From Bos javanicus (taxonomy: Eukaryota > Chordata > Mammalia > Artiodactyla > Bovidae), in contig NC_083882.1 of the NCBI RefSeq assembly GCF_032452875.1, positions 59,163,614 through 59,227,613 on the forward strand: a stretch of DNA of 64,000 nucleotides. Reading direction: 5' to 3'. Under the pieces are notes generated by a model that was not told the origin of the DNA, searched no databases, and saw only the letters and a list, made by a program, of their open reading frames with translations. Positions 33,919-46,170 of the stretch are shown here, one piece after another. A program made the position numbers and the translations under genes. Positions within the stretch are counted from its first letter, which is position 1; each line of letters opens with the position of its first letter.

Positions 33919-34349
33919 AGAATGTGGTAATTATTAAAAATAATATAAATTATTATTGTTGAGTGAAAATCTCTGATGCCTAATTATTATTATTCAGTGA
34001 ACTGTTTTAGAGACAGTATCATGGTAATGATTTGAAGGTACTATGTTTTCTTATTTAAAAAAAAAAAAGAGTGTTAACATTTATGTAAAGTCCACTGGGA
34101 AGCATTAATCTTGAGGCCTATGTGCCTCAGGTACGTATCTCAGAAGTTGAAACAGAATGATAATCTAGCAGGTAGGATATTTACATTGTTGACTTCATCC
34201 CTGTGCTCTGTAGATGAACATGGACTTTCATGACAAATTTAAAATAAAAGCCAGGTTGCTTGTCTTGCTATACTGCTTGCATATTTGCATTATTAGTCAG
34301 GGTTCACAACTCTTCATTCTGTTGTATCACTGAATAATGGAAAAAGAAA

Positions 34350-34515
34350 TTCATTTTGGAATTGCACAGAAACTCGGATTCAAATTTTAGCCCTGCTGTT
34401 TACTAGATGTGTGAAATTGCACAAGTTATATAATCATTCTAATCCTCTCTAAGATAAAGATACTTCCTAATTTATAAGATTATTGTGATGATTAGAAATT
34501 ATATTTTAAAACTAC
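34350..34515 (+). mobile_element. MIR SINE
   Basis: 'attcaaattttagccctgctgtttactagatgtgtgaaattgcacaagtta' followed by 'taagattattgtgatgattagaaat' is a clear MIR core order. Confidence 0.7.
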
Positions 34516-34519
34516 CTAG

Positions 34520-34683
34520 AGCAACTTCACTTTCACTTTTCACCTTCATGCATTGGAGAAGGAAACGGCAACCCACTCCAGTATTCTTGCCTGGAGAATC
34601 CCAGGGACAGGGGAGCCTGGTGGGTTGCCGTCTGTGGGGTCGCACAGAGTCAGACGTGACTGAAGCGACTTAGCAGCAGCAAC
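34520..34683 (+). mobile_element. Bov-tA2-type SINE, 5'-truncated
   Basis: CTTCACTTTCACTTTTCACC then GGAGAAGGAAACGGCAACCC and 3' end GAAGCGACTTAGCAGCAGC, an AGC-type tail. Confidence 0.93.
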
Positions 34684-34865
34684 AGCCATGTGCTAGAAAT
34701 ATTATAGAATTTGACAAAAACTAATCAATATGAGGAGTTTACTTTTATCTAGTTGTTGATAGAATCTTTTTCACAAATACATGTAAAAATGACTAAAATT
34801 CATGATCACAGAGATAATGTAAAATTTTCTCTAATATACAGACCTCCTTAAAACTCTGTGCTTCC

Positions 34866-34926
34866 ATTGAGGATGATCCCTGGTCGAGGAACTAAGATCC
34901 CACATGGCAAAAAAAAAAAAAAAAAT
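34866..34926 (+). mobile_element. CHR-type SINE 3' fragment
   Basis: GATCCCTGGTCGAGGAACTA then GATCCCACATGG and a long A-run. This matches the 3' half of cetartiodactyl CHR SINEs. Confidence 0.7.
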
Positions 34927-35349
34927 TTTTTCTCTATTATAAAAACATCCTCATTTATGTCATACAACATTAAGAAATTCACGTGAAAGCTTTAAAAACG
35001 TTTAATACTACTCTACTACCACAACATGTATATAATTTGGCATATCATCTCTTTGTTTTTATTTATTCTCAAATTTTTTGAGCTGAAATGATTGAAAGTA
35101 TATAACTTCAGAGTTTATTCACTTAATGTTTTATTATGTTACTTATTTTTATTCTAATATACTAGTCAATAAGAAATACCATAGTTTATTTAATCCTATA
35201 TTCATTATTAGGTATTTGACTTACTTCCTAGTGGAGGCTATTATTGGAAGCTCTATAGTAAATATTTTTATGCACATTTAAGGGATTCTGGATCAGCAAG
35301 GAATATTTCCTTTCTAGGCTAAATCCCCTAAGTGAGATTAATGGCATCA

Positions 35350-35377
35350 ACACACACACACACACACACACACACAC
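35350..35377. repeat. (AC)14 microsatellite
   Basis: Uninterrupted AC dinucleotide repeat of about 28 bases. Confidence 0.97.
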
Positions 35378-36290
35378 CTTGAGTCCTTGAAGCATTGTTT
35401 TTCAAAATGAACATACATCCTTCTAGAAATCAGTAGCCTTCACTGGACATTATCCAAAGCACTGCTTCTGGAACAATTTGGTAGGCTAAAGCAGGCAGAA
35501 AATAAAAGTTTGGGTCAGGGGCTGAGTTCAGTATTAAATTTTGATATGGTAGGGGAAAAAAGCAGATACTTACAATCTATGTTTTAACTAAAATCTATGT
35601 GCTATAGGACTTTGGAGAAATTGGCCATCTATTCTTTAATTCAGTAAGATAGTCTATTAGTCTTTCAATAAGCCTGTTATGAGAAAAATGAAGAAAACAT
35701 AATCCCTGCCTTCTGGAAGTAACACATAATCCTGACATACTTTGGAAGCTTATATTTCATTGGGAGCGATAATTTTTTTTTTTTTTTTTAATAATTGCAA
35801 CACAGTTGAGAAGTGTTCCGTTGCAGGTTAAGTATGCTACAGGAGGGCGAGCAACTTTATGTTGGAGCCTGAGGATTAATTATGTGTATATACTCACCTC
35901 ACAAGAAAAAGAGGGCATTGTCAAATATCTTTTCCTGCCACCATCTCCCAAGTCTGGGAAATGTGTCCAGCCCAACTCAGAGTAGTACTGCTTGCCCTAT
36001 AGACTACTCCTAAAGGTTCAAATGAAGAATCTTATTATGGGCCTTTAATATGCTAGAACTCCTTTGTAGACTTATGCTTTGTGTTTACAGGATCTCGCAA
36101 ATAGTCCTCAACCCTGGCTTGAAGATACAATAAGTAAATTTGATATGGACTATCTAAGTAAATGATAGGAATCATGATTCAGTTTAAGTTATCCATCTGT
36201 GCTAAGCATCTTAAGACATAGATAGGATAGAATTAGTTTTATTGAAAAATAATGTGTGAAAATATCCATCCTTTAATTTGATATTCTTTT

Positions 36291-36603
36291 TTAAAATTTT
36301 TTATTGGAGGCTAATTGCCTTACAATATTGTGCTGGATTCTGTCATACATCAACATGAATCAGCCACAGGTATGCATATGTTTCTTCCTTCTTGAACCTC
36401 CCTCCCATCTCTTACCCCATCCCACCCCTCTAGGCTGTCACAGAGCACTGGGTTGAGCTCCCTGTCACACAGCAAATTCCCACTGGCTATCTATTTTGCA
36501 TATGGTAATGTATATGTTTCCATGCTGCTCTCTCAATTCATCCCACCCTCTCCTTCTCCTACTGTGTCTGCAAGTCTGTTCTCTATGTCTGCGTCTCAAG
36601 CAA
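36291..36603 (-). mobile_element. Ruminant L1 3' end with target-site duplication
   Basis: Antisense L1 3' UTR of the ruminant type: TTTATTGGAGGCTAATTGCC, ACATGAATCAGCCACAGGTA, CCCATCCCACCCCTCTAGGC and GAGCTCCCTGTCACACAGC. The perfect 13-bp repeat TTGATATTCTTTT lies at 36278-36290 and 36604-36616. It is strongly 5'-truncated. Confidence 0.93.
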
Positions 36604-37794
36604 TTGATATTCTTTTATATTAATTCTGAGCCATCTCCTTTATTTCATCTCAGTGGGTAATGTTCCTTGTTATCTTTTTTGTTCAAGCCTATAACTGTTT
36701 TTCCCAACTGTATGAGGATTTGTAAGATTCCACCACCCCTAGTGAGATCATGTTGTCATCAGACTTAACCTAGTAGGAGTTGGGGATTAGATGAGCCTCT
36801 GCAGAAGTTTCAAAAGAACCTCACTGAGTAAAGCCAATTTTATCCAGAACCACTGAGGTTCACAGATTTTAATTAACAATTTCAAATTTGTAATATTACT
36901 TAAATTTCAGATGAGTGAGAATTTAACACTATATTAAAGGAGCCCAGGCAAAAGGACACGAGTTGCGTCACAGAGACTTATTAAATGTGATGGAAATTCA
37001 ACAGACGAATGCTGGCAAACAGGTGCAAGAGCTGAATTAATTTCCAAACCCTACCACTCAGGGGGAATTGCAATGCATCACGTTGACAACCACAGCACAT
37101 TGTTAATTTCATTCACAAGTTTAAAAATCTCAATACATTTGAACATGTGAATGTATCAAATTTTAAAAAGTATAAGTAGCATAAGGGTATCCCAGAACTA
37201 CAAATGATAATTTTTCTCTAGGACCTTAAGTCATTTAGCCAGAAGCATAGTGTTTTTTATGAATGAAATCTATCTTACCACTTCCACATACAAATTGTGT
37301 TCTATTATTATATGTCGTGCAGCCTGTTACTAAGCAAGGTTTTCTCTTAATATGAAATTCCTTGTGAGTCAGAGGAAGACTGAATATTCACTGCTGTAGT
37401 TTCCAATGTCTGCTGTCATGCATAAAGGGGATTTTTAACAACACTTCTGGTGGTGCTAAGTGGTGATATTCCTGGAGTTAAAGAAAAAATGTAACAAACC
37501 AAAACTAGATAAATGCAAAGGCTGATTTGGTGATATTATTAAAGGTGGTAAGTAGTAAGCTAAAAACCCAGTATCCTCAATATGTTTTCACCAAGAATTT
37601 GCCTACTTTGGAGTCACTGGTATATTTGAGCCTTTGATAGAAACCCTGGAGTATTTCCACATAAATCTGCATGCATACACAACATATTACAAAGATTTCA
37701 GGGATTTTATGAATGTCTACCGTCAGCATACCATTTATGGTACATCTTGATCTTTGGGACTGGAAGAATATCTCTTATTTAGTGGATTTTCCCC

Positions 37795-37997
37795 TTTGCC
37801 ACCTACCATACACCAGGCCCTAAGCCTGGGCTTGGGGATATAAGGAAAATACAAGAAGTTTTTGGACTTTTTACAACCTAGAAGGGGTTAATAGGCAAAT
37901 AGCATAGAGTAATAAATAGTTTGATAAAAATATATATTAAAAGGTCACTGCAAAAACTTTCTGGAGAAGATTGCACTTTAGTGAGTATTAAGGATGA
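37795..37997 (-). mobile_element. Ancient L2-like fragment, antisense
   Basis: 'catacaccaggccctaagcctgggcttggggatataaggaa' followed by 'tttacaacctagaagggg ... ggcaaatag' is an old mammalian interspersed-repeat pattern. Assignment to L2 is tentative. Confidence 0.4.
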
Positions 37998-38012
37998 ATA
38001 GACATAAGCTGT

Positions 38013-38229
38013 GGGCTTCCCAGGTGGCTCAGTGGTAGACAATCCACTTGCCAGTGCAGGAGACGCAGGTTCTATCCCTGGGTCAGAAAGATCCCCTGGT
38101 GAAGGAAATGGCTAACCCATTCCAGTATTCTTGCCTGAGAAATCCCATAGACAGAGGAGCCTGACGGGCTACAGTCTGTGGGGTTGCAAAAAGTCAGACA
38201 CAACTGAGCGACTGAGCATACACATGCAC
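38013..38229 (+). mobile_element. Bov-tA SINE with target-site duplication
   Basis: Complete copy from GGGCTTCCCAGGTGGCTCAG to GCGACTGAGCATACACATGC. Direct repeats AGACATAAGCTGT (38000-38012) and AGACATAAACTGT (38230-38242) differ at one base. Confidence 0.96.
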
Positions 38230-39389
38230 AGACATAAACTGTAAGAAGAGGGAAAGGTCAGTCTAGGCTGAGAATGAGAGCAAGGAACGCTACCTTGTCA
38301 CTGCTAAAATTGTGCGTTTACAAGAAATGCATAATAACAAATGTATGGGAAAATCTTTCAGTCTTCTTTCACCATTTCTCAAGAAGCTTTAAAGAAAAAA
38401 AATAAAGGATCTTTGTTTAATTCCCCAAAATTTTAGCCACCTGAGCCCTTTATTCCTAATTATACACAAGCTTGTCCACCCTCATTTTGCTTAGCTGAAA
38501 AATTTTAAGCATTCATTTTTCGAACATAAAGGCAACTATAAAGGGCCCCCTTCCAGCAGGTGAGTCGGGAAAAGCCCAGTATGTACTTCATTGGATGAGT
38601 CTAGATTCTTAATCAAAAATGTGTAATCAGTACCTGCCCCAAAGTCTTTTGATAATGGCAGCAGTAGCAACTGTTTCTTTTTTAAACCCACTGTCAAGAA
38701 AGCTGATGAAAACAGACAAATGCACAGTCTAATAACCTAAGCTAACAATATATTATTTTCAATGGAACAAAAAGGACAAAAGCCAAAGGTATTCATTACC
38801 GTTCCCAGGGTAAGAAACCAGGGCAGTCGCTGCCTTTGCCAGATGCGCAGTCTTCAGTCTTCACAATGCACATCTCCCCAAGGGAAATGTGGAGAGAAAG
38901 CCAAACTCTTGCAACTTGATGCAAAGTGATTTGGGTTCCATTACAACATCTCTCAGTAAAAGGCTATTCAGGCTTAGAGTAAAGAGTCCACACTTATTTT
39001 CTCCCAGAAAATGAGGTTGTTATATAAAACACCAGACATGGAATCAGAGCTTCTGGAAATCACTCTAAACCATGTGATTTAATCTTAACTTCCTTAAAGG
39101 CTTATCAGGAAAAAGGAGATGAGATGGTTTAGTTATATACAGTCTTAAAATTGCTACCTTGTTTGGGGCACACTTCAAAACTCAAGAACATTTTAAATAA
39201 ATTTTTAAAATTACATATATAATAAAATAAAGGGTGTTTTATTTTTCTTTTTAGATGAATTAATGCTAATCTGGGTTTTTCAGAATGTGTTTCTTAGATG
39301 AACTACCCAGAAATGTTATGCCTTTCTTCTGGGCAAGTTAGATTCATTTTGTATTACAAAAAAGGAGTGTTGGAGTGGACTTCTTGTTA

Positions 39390-39545
39390 AAAAAGACCTG
39401 AGTTCTCATTTGACTCTTGTGAACTTGGAAAGATACATATAACTCCTTTGTCTTTCACCTTTAAATGGAAATATGGATGTTTCTTACCTCTCAGAATTAT
39501 TATAGGAATTTAACAGCATACTTAAGATATTTAGAAAGGATTAAC
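39390..39545 (+). mobile_element. MIR SINE fragment
   Basis: 'gacctgagttctcatttgactcttgtgaacttgg' then 'ctcctttgtctttcacctttaaatgg' and 'cttacctctcagaattattataggaattta'. Confidence 0.6.
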
Positions 39546-39609
39546 ACAAAACCTATTTTCAGTATTTTCCCAAGTGTGTTACCCAGCAAAGGAGTTCTGT
39601 GGAATAGAT

Positions 39610-39817
39610 GTGCTTAGTCATTCAGTTGTGTCCAGCTCTTTGTGACCCCATGGACTGTAGCCTGCCAGGCTCCTTCGTTCATAAGAATTCTCCAGGCAAG
39701 AATACTGGAGTGGATTGCTATGCCCTCCTCCGGGGGATCTTTCTAACCCAGGGATTGAACCCTGGTCTCCCACATTGCAGGCAGATTCTTTGCCATCTGA
39801 GCCAGTAGGGAAGCCCA
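39610..39817 (-). mobile_element. Bov-tA SINE, antisense, with target-site duplication
   Basis: Antisense full copy ending GGGAAGCCCA. The repeats TGGAATAGAT (39600-39609) and TGGAATAAAT (39818-39827) match at 9 of 10. Confidence 0.93.
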
Positions 39818-40519
39818 TGGAATAAATAGTTGTTATTAAAAATTAAGAGTTGTTTCAAAAAGTTTGGACATCCTAGGTAAACAAAGTTATATGGTTACCA
39901 TAAGAGCTTTACAACGCTAATGGGTATTGTAGATCTCCAAGAAAAGAGTATAACATGCTGGGTTTCTTAGACTTGTGAGACAATAGACACCTTGGTGTTT
40001 GGTTGGGGATGCAAATGCTACAGTTTATATTACTATTCCCCAGAACAGCAGTTTGAAAAATGAGAGTCAAGGTCCTCCTCCCACTCCCTCCCTCTCCCCC
40101 TCCTCTACCACCTCCTTTATCTTTGAGTAACTATGCTTAAGAAAGCAGATAACTTGTACAGAAAAATGTTCCATGAGAACTATTAATAGGGCAGTAATAA
40201 AAAAAGAACAGAGGAAAAAAATAATGCACTTAGAATGCCATAATATAAGTTAACTTAGAAGTGCACCATTAATTTTTACAGAAGGAAAATTTTAACTTCA
40301 TTCCAAATGCCAAATGTTTTAGTTTAATGCCTAAATCCAATAAGCATTACTCAGATGCTTCAGGGGTTTTCAACAGCCCTCTATCCCACCTACTCTGCTA
40401 TTAGTTCAGGATGAAAGTAAAATTAGTTTGGAACCTCAAATTAACATATCAAATCCTCTCATCACTCCATTTTACAACTGAGAAGAATAAATAAATGTGT
40501 GAAGTCACTTTCACATTCA

Positions 40520-40670
40520 TAAAGTGACTACTTTATACCAAGTACGCACTAGGTGCTCCTGAGTATTTTCTTTACTTTTAGAATAACCCTGTGAAAAGTG
40601 TTACCATCTCCTCTTCTAATGGAGAAACAAACTCAGAAGTTGTGTTATTGCCCCACATCAAACAGTCATA
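40520..40670 (-). mobile_element. MIR SINE, antisense
   Basis: 'actttataccaagtacgcactaggtgctcctgagt', 'aataaccctgtgaaaagtgttaccatctcc' and 'ggagaaacaaactcagaag' are MIR landmarks in antisense order. Confidence 0.6.
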
Positions 40671-40869
40671 AAAATGTAAAATATCTGATCACTGAACCTA
40701 GTTTTTCCTTTCTCAAGTTTAGCACTATTTCTATTACACCATGTCATCTTCGTATAATATCATTTCTAATGCTTTTCCATAGGCATTATTAAAATGTGTA
40801 TGTGTAAACACACTACTTACAAACAGCCTGGCCATGACTTAGGTAAAGACAACTATTTAACTTTAATGA

Positions 40870-41963
40870 AGGACATATAAAATATTAATGGAAATACTAT
40901 GTTCCATAGATGGATTGTTTGATATGATAATGTAAATTTTATCCAAATCAATTTAGAAATTTACTGTAATTCCAAGCAAAGTGTTTATCACTATATGCTT
41001 TATTATTTCTAGATTTAATTGGGAATAATGAGTGAAAATACCAGTAAAATTTTTGAAAAGAAAGATAGTGGAATGGAGAAGAGGGACCTACTCCACCTGA
41101 AAGCCCAATATCCTGGAAAATTTTTAAAAGTAGTAATAATCTGATATTAGCAGAAAAATAGAGAATATATCAGTGCAAGACAATTGAGAATCCAGAGGCA
41201 GATCTATTTGTATCTAAAAATGTAGTATTTGATCAAAGCAGTACTTCAAATGAGTAAGGAAATAATATGCTATTTCAGGGCTATTAGCTATATAGTTTTT
41301 AAAAAATAAAGTTAGATCTCTTCTTCATATTATACTAAAACTTCAACTTCTTGTGTATCAAATACTTAGATGAAGAAAGAAAACCAGAAAAACACAGCTG
41401 ATTATAGCTATAATCTTGGAGTAAGAAAAGCCTTCCTAAACTTGACAGAATCTAAAAGACATGAAGAAAAGTCTATAGAAAAAAAATCCATAAACTGTAA
41501 AGACAGTCATAATCCAGGAACATTCTTTGCAACTAAATAGAGAGGCAAAGGGTTAATGTCATTATTTTATAAGCAGTTCTTCCAAATCAGTAACGAAAAA
41601 GCAACATCACATTAAGATGTTCACAGACTTCATAGTGAAAATCAAATGGTCATTAGATTTGAGAAGATTCCTACTTCTACTAATGGCCAAAGAAATGCAA
41701 ATTAAAACAGCTATAAGGTATCATTTGCCTACTATTAGACTGGTCAAGGTTACAAAAAGTGATAGTGTCTAGTACTAATTGAGGACGTGAGGAGCAAGAC
41801 TCTCACAAATACTATTGGTGGAAGTAAATTGACACAATCTATCGATATTTAGACAGTAAATTTAGAAGTATTTATTCAAATTTAGATGGGCATAAACAGT
41901 TTTTGACCTAACTAACGCGAATTCTACAGGCATACTATCACAAGTTCACATTTAGTTAGTTAC
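40870..41963 (+). mobile_element. Ancient L1, ORF2 3' portion
   Basis: Diverged L1 ORF2 C-terminal half in sense orientation: 'atggattgtttgatatgataat', 'ttccaagcaaagtgtttatcac', 'ctaatggccaaagaaatgcaaattaaaac' and 'actattggtggaagtaaattgacacaatc'. No open frame survives. A BovB interrupts it at its right end. Confidence 0.7.
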
Positions 41964-41972
41964 AAGTATTTT

Positions 41973-43226
41973 TCACTCATCTCACAGGCTAGCAAAGTAA
42001 TGCTCAAAATTCTCCAAGCCAGGCTTCAGCAATACATGAACTGGTCATGTATAGCTAATAGTCCAAATGGTCAAGCTGGATTTAGAAAAGGCAGAAGAAG
42101 AACCAGATATCAAATTGCCAACATCCGCTGGATCATTGAAAAAGCAAGAGAGTTCCAGAAAAACATCTGTTTCTGCTTTATTGACTATGCCAAAGCCTTT
42201 GACTGTGTGGATCACAATAAACTGTGGAAAATTCTGAAAGAGATGGGAATACCAGACGACCTGACTTGCCTCTTGAGAAACCTGAATGCAGGTCAGGAAG
42301 CAACAGTTAGAACTGGACATGGAACAATAGACTGATTCCAAATAGGAAAAGGAGTATGTCAATGATGTATATTGTCACCCTGCTTATTTAACTTATATGA
42401 AGAGTACATCATGAGAAACGCTGGGCTGAATGAAGCACAAGCTGGAATCAAGATTGCTGGGAGAAATATCAACAAACTCAGATATGCGAAGGACTAAAGA
42501 GCCTCTTGATGAAAATGAAAGAGGAGAGTGAAAAAGTTGGCTTAAAACTCAACATTCAGAAAATGAAGATCATGGCATCTGGTCCCATCACTTCATGGGA
42601 AATAGATGGGGAAACAGTAGCTGACTTTATTTTCTTGGGCTCCAAAATCACTGCAGATGGTGACTGCAACCATGAAATTTGAAGACACTTACTCCTTGGA
42701 AGGAAAGTTATGACTAACCTAGACAGCATATTAAAAAGCAGAGACATTACTTTGCCAACAAAGGTTCGTCTAGTCAAGGCTATGGTTTTTCCAGTGGTCA
42801 TGTATGGATGTGAGAGTTGGACTATAAAGAAAGCTGAGTGCCAAAGAATTGATGCTTTTGAACTGTGGTGTTGGAGAAGACTCTTGAGCGTCCCTTGGAC
42901 TGCAAGGAGATCCAACCCGTTCATCCTAAAAGAGATCAGTCCTGGGTGTTCACTGAAAGGACTGATGTTGAAGCTGAAATTCCAATATTTTAGCCACCTG
43001 ATATGAAGAGCTGACTTATTTGAAAAGACCCTGATGCTGGGAAAGATTGAGGGCAGGAGGAGAAGGGGAAGACAGAGGATGAGATGGTTGGATGACATCA
43101 CCGACTCAACGGACATGAGTTTGGGTAAACTCCGGGATTGGTGATGGACAGGAGGCCTGGTGTGCTTCAGTCCCTGGGGGTCACAAAGAGTTGGACAAGA
43201 CTGAGCGACTGAAATGAACTGAACTG
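41973..43226 (+). mobile_element. BovB LINE, 1.25 kb, with target-site duplication
   Basis: 5'-truncated within the RT domain; it reads FIDYAKAFDCVDHNKLWKIL before stops, and the YADD region near 42480 is deleted. Ends GACTGAAATGAACTGAACTG. The 9-bp repeat AAGTATTTT lies at 41964-41972 and 43227-43235. Confidence 0.95.
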
Positions 43227-43789
43227 AAGTATTTTCCCCAGATCATGATTGCCTTTTTACTTTGTAGTTTTTCTGCTATATAGAATTTTTGAATGTGCAG
43301 CTCACATGTTTACTGCAGCATTTGTGTGTGTGTGTGTGATAGTAAAAACAGAAAACATCCCAAATATTCCTGCTGTGCTGGCAATTTGAGCTCTACCAGT
43401 GTAGAGATTGCCTCTGTCTTAATTACCATTCCCAGTTAGGTACTGTTCTTGACAGTACAAGCATTTGTTAAATGAACAGACAAAATGGACCATAATGTGT
43501 CTAGGCAACTGAAATTATTTTTAAAAGCAAGGCAGGTAAACAGACACTTGCACATACTGTATAGATCATTCTCTTTTTATAAATATACATTTATATACAA
43601 AGTGTCATGAATCTATTAAAGAACGTTAGAAAGTATACATTTTGATTGCTTCTTGTATGGAATTTGAGTAGTGACATTAACATTTTACTTCATATACAAC
43701 ACGATATATTTTTTGCTTTTGTTTTTGTTCTCTAACAATGACTGTGTTTATAACTTCAAAGTGTAAATTCAACCATTCTTTCAATCTAC

Positions 43790-44370
43790 TAACTGTTTTT
43801 GGTGTAAAAGATTATAGCAGTAAACAAAGTCTCTGTTTTTACTGAGTATATATTTTAATGGAGGAAAACAGATGGTAAATAAATATTTATCCCTGATATT
43901 TTGAAAAAAATAATAAAACCATATAAGAGGACTCCAGTGACAAGGTGCTATTTTCCTTCTTTTCTAATGCTGCAATGTTTAAGAGACCTGAATAAAGTAG
44001 GGAGCTACCCATCCAGGTATATGTTGGCAGACAGATATTCTTGGTACAGGTCAAAGGACCCAGTCTGCAACACTCCATGGATTAGTTAAGAGTACAGAGT
44101 TTGGAAAAATGGGGGTGATGAGAAGCAGAAGTTGTATATGACATAGAAACATTTGGCCACAGTAAGAATTTCAGTTCCCATTTCATGTGATAGAAAGACC
44201 CTGAAAGTGTTGAACTGTGGAATGACATTGAATTTTTGTATGCACAAGATCTGCTGGTAACTGTGTGGAAAAGATGATGATGGCTGGCACTAGGGTGAGT
44301 GCAGTGGAATTGATGTGAAACGGTGGGGTTATGGATGCATTCCAGGTAAAGATAAAAAGCTACCAGAAGA
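43790..44370 (-). mobile_element. Ancient L2-like element, antisense
   Basis: 'agtaaacaaagtctctgtttttactgagtatatattttaatggagg' and, further on, 'aaaagatgatgatggctggcactagggtgagtgcagtgg ... ggatgcattccaggtaaag'. This is a recognisable old mammalian repeat; the L2 name is tentative. It underlies a 137-codon antisense ORF (44082-44495) that is not a gene. Confidence 0.45.
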
Positions 44371-44654
44371 TGCTGATATGAGAAGAAGAAAAGAAAAGGA
44401 TATGAAACTGTCAGGAATTTAAAGTACCACTGCAAACAAACCTGATCTGGAATGTGAGAATAAGTACCTCTAATGAGGCAGAACACTTCAACCATTTTCT
44501 TGAATAGCTAGGGTCAATCTCTTATGGTATGAATTTTCCCTATTTAACATGAGAGATGTAAGTGTCAAATAGTGTCTAGAAGTATACTGAAATTAGAATT
44601 TGTTATCCCTTAGTGGATTTAATGTTCACTTACTCTTAAATATACATTTTTTTA

Positions 44655-46170
44655 AGTGTTCAGTTCAGTAGAGTTCAGTCACACAGTCGTGTCTGACTCT
44701 TTGCAACCCCATGGATGGCAGCATGCCAGGCCTCCCTGTCCGTCGCCAACTCCCAGAATTTACTCAAACTCATGTCCGTTGAGTCGGTGATACCATCCAA
44801 CCATCTCATCCTCTGTTATCCCCTTCTCCTCCTGCCTTCAATCTTTCCCAGCATCGGGGTCTTTTCCAATGAGTCAACTTTTCGCATCAGGTGGCCAAAG
44901 TATTGGAATTTCAGCTTCAGCATCAGTCCTTCCATTGAATATTCAGGACTGATTTCCTTTAGGATGGACTGGTTGGATCTCCTTGCAGTATAAGGGAACC
45001 TCAAGAGTCTTTTCTTCCAACCCCACAGTTCAAAAGCATCAGTTCTTCAGCACTCAGCTTTCTTTATAGTCCAACTCTCATGTCCATACATGACTACTGG
45101 AAAAACTGTAGCCTTGACTAGATGAACCTTTGTTGGCAAAGTAATGTCTCTGCTTTTTAATAGGCTGTCTAGGTTGATCTCTTTTAATTTCATGGTTGCA
45201 GTCACCATCTGCAGTAATTTTGGAGCCCAAGAAAATAAAGTCTCTCACTGTTTCCACTGTTTCCCCATCTATTTGCCATGAAGTGATGGGACCAGTCCAT
45301 TCTAAAGGAGATCAGTCCTGGGTGTTCTTTGGAAGGACTGATGCTAAAGCTGAAACTCCAGTACTTTGGCCACCTCATGCGAAGAGTTGACTCATTGGAA
45401 AAGACTCTGATGCTGGGAGGGATTGGGGGCAGGAGGAGAAGGGGACAACAGAGGATAAGATGGCTGGATGGCATCACTGACTCGATGGACATGAGTTTGG
45501 GTGAACTCCAGGAGTTGGTGATGGACAGGGAGGCCTGACGTGATGCAGTTCATGGGGTTGCAAAGAGTCGGACACAACTGAGCTACTGAACTGAACTGAA
45601 CTGAACTGGTGGGACCAGATGCCATGATCTTAGTTTTCTGAATGTTGGGCTTTAAGCCAACTTTTTCACTCTCCTCTTTCACTTTCATCAAGAGGCTCTT
45701 TAGTTCTTCACTTTGTGCCATAAGGGTGGTGTCATCTGCATATCTGAGGTTATTGATATTTCTCCTGGCAATCTTAATTCCAGCTTGTGCTTCATCCAGC
45801 CCAGCGTTTCTCATAATGTGCTCTACATATAAATTAAATAAGCAGGGTGGCAATATACAGCATTGACATACTCTTTACCCTATTTGGAACCAGTCTGTTG
45901 TTCCCTGTCCAGTTCTAACTGTTGCTTCCTGATCTGCATCCAGATTTCTCAAGAGGCAGGTCAGGTGGTCTGGTATTTCCATCTCTTTAAGAATTTTCCA
46001 GATTTTGTTGTGGTCCACCCGATCAAAGGCTTTGACATAGTCAATAAAGCAGAAGTATATATTTTTCTGGAACTCTCTTGCTTTTTTGATGATCCAACGG
46101 ACGTTGGCAGTTTGATCTCTGGTTCCTGTGCCTTTTCTAAATCCAGGTTGAACATCTGGAACTTGGTATT
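44655..46170 (-). mobile_element. BovB LINE, antisense, interrupted
   Basis: Antisense 5'-truncated copy. The tail GTTCAGTTCAGTAGAGTTCAG is at the left; the RT sequence at the right includes the YADD region (reverse complement near 45735-45760). It is split by the sense BovB at 45296-45609. The 5' boundary is near TGAACATCTGGAACTTGG. Confidence 0.95.
45296..45609 (+). mobile_element. BovB LINE 3' end nested inside antisense BovB
   Basis: 314 bp from TCCATTCTAAAGGAGATCAG to GAACTGAACTGAACTGG. The 9-bp repeat TGGGACCAG lies at 45287-45295 and 45610-45618, in host BovB sequence on both sides. It is clearly younger than its host. Confidence 0.95.

Noticed and set aside
44082..44495. 137-codon antisense ORF rich in Ser, His and Phe
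   Set aside because: It lies on an old interspersed repeat and matches no protein pattern I know.
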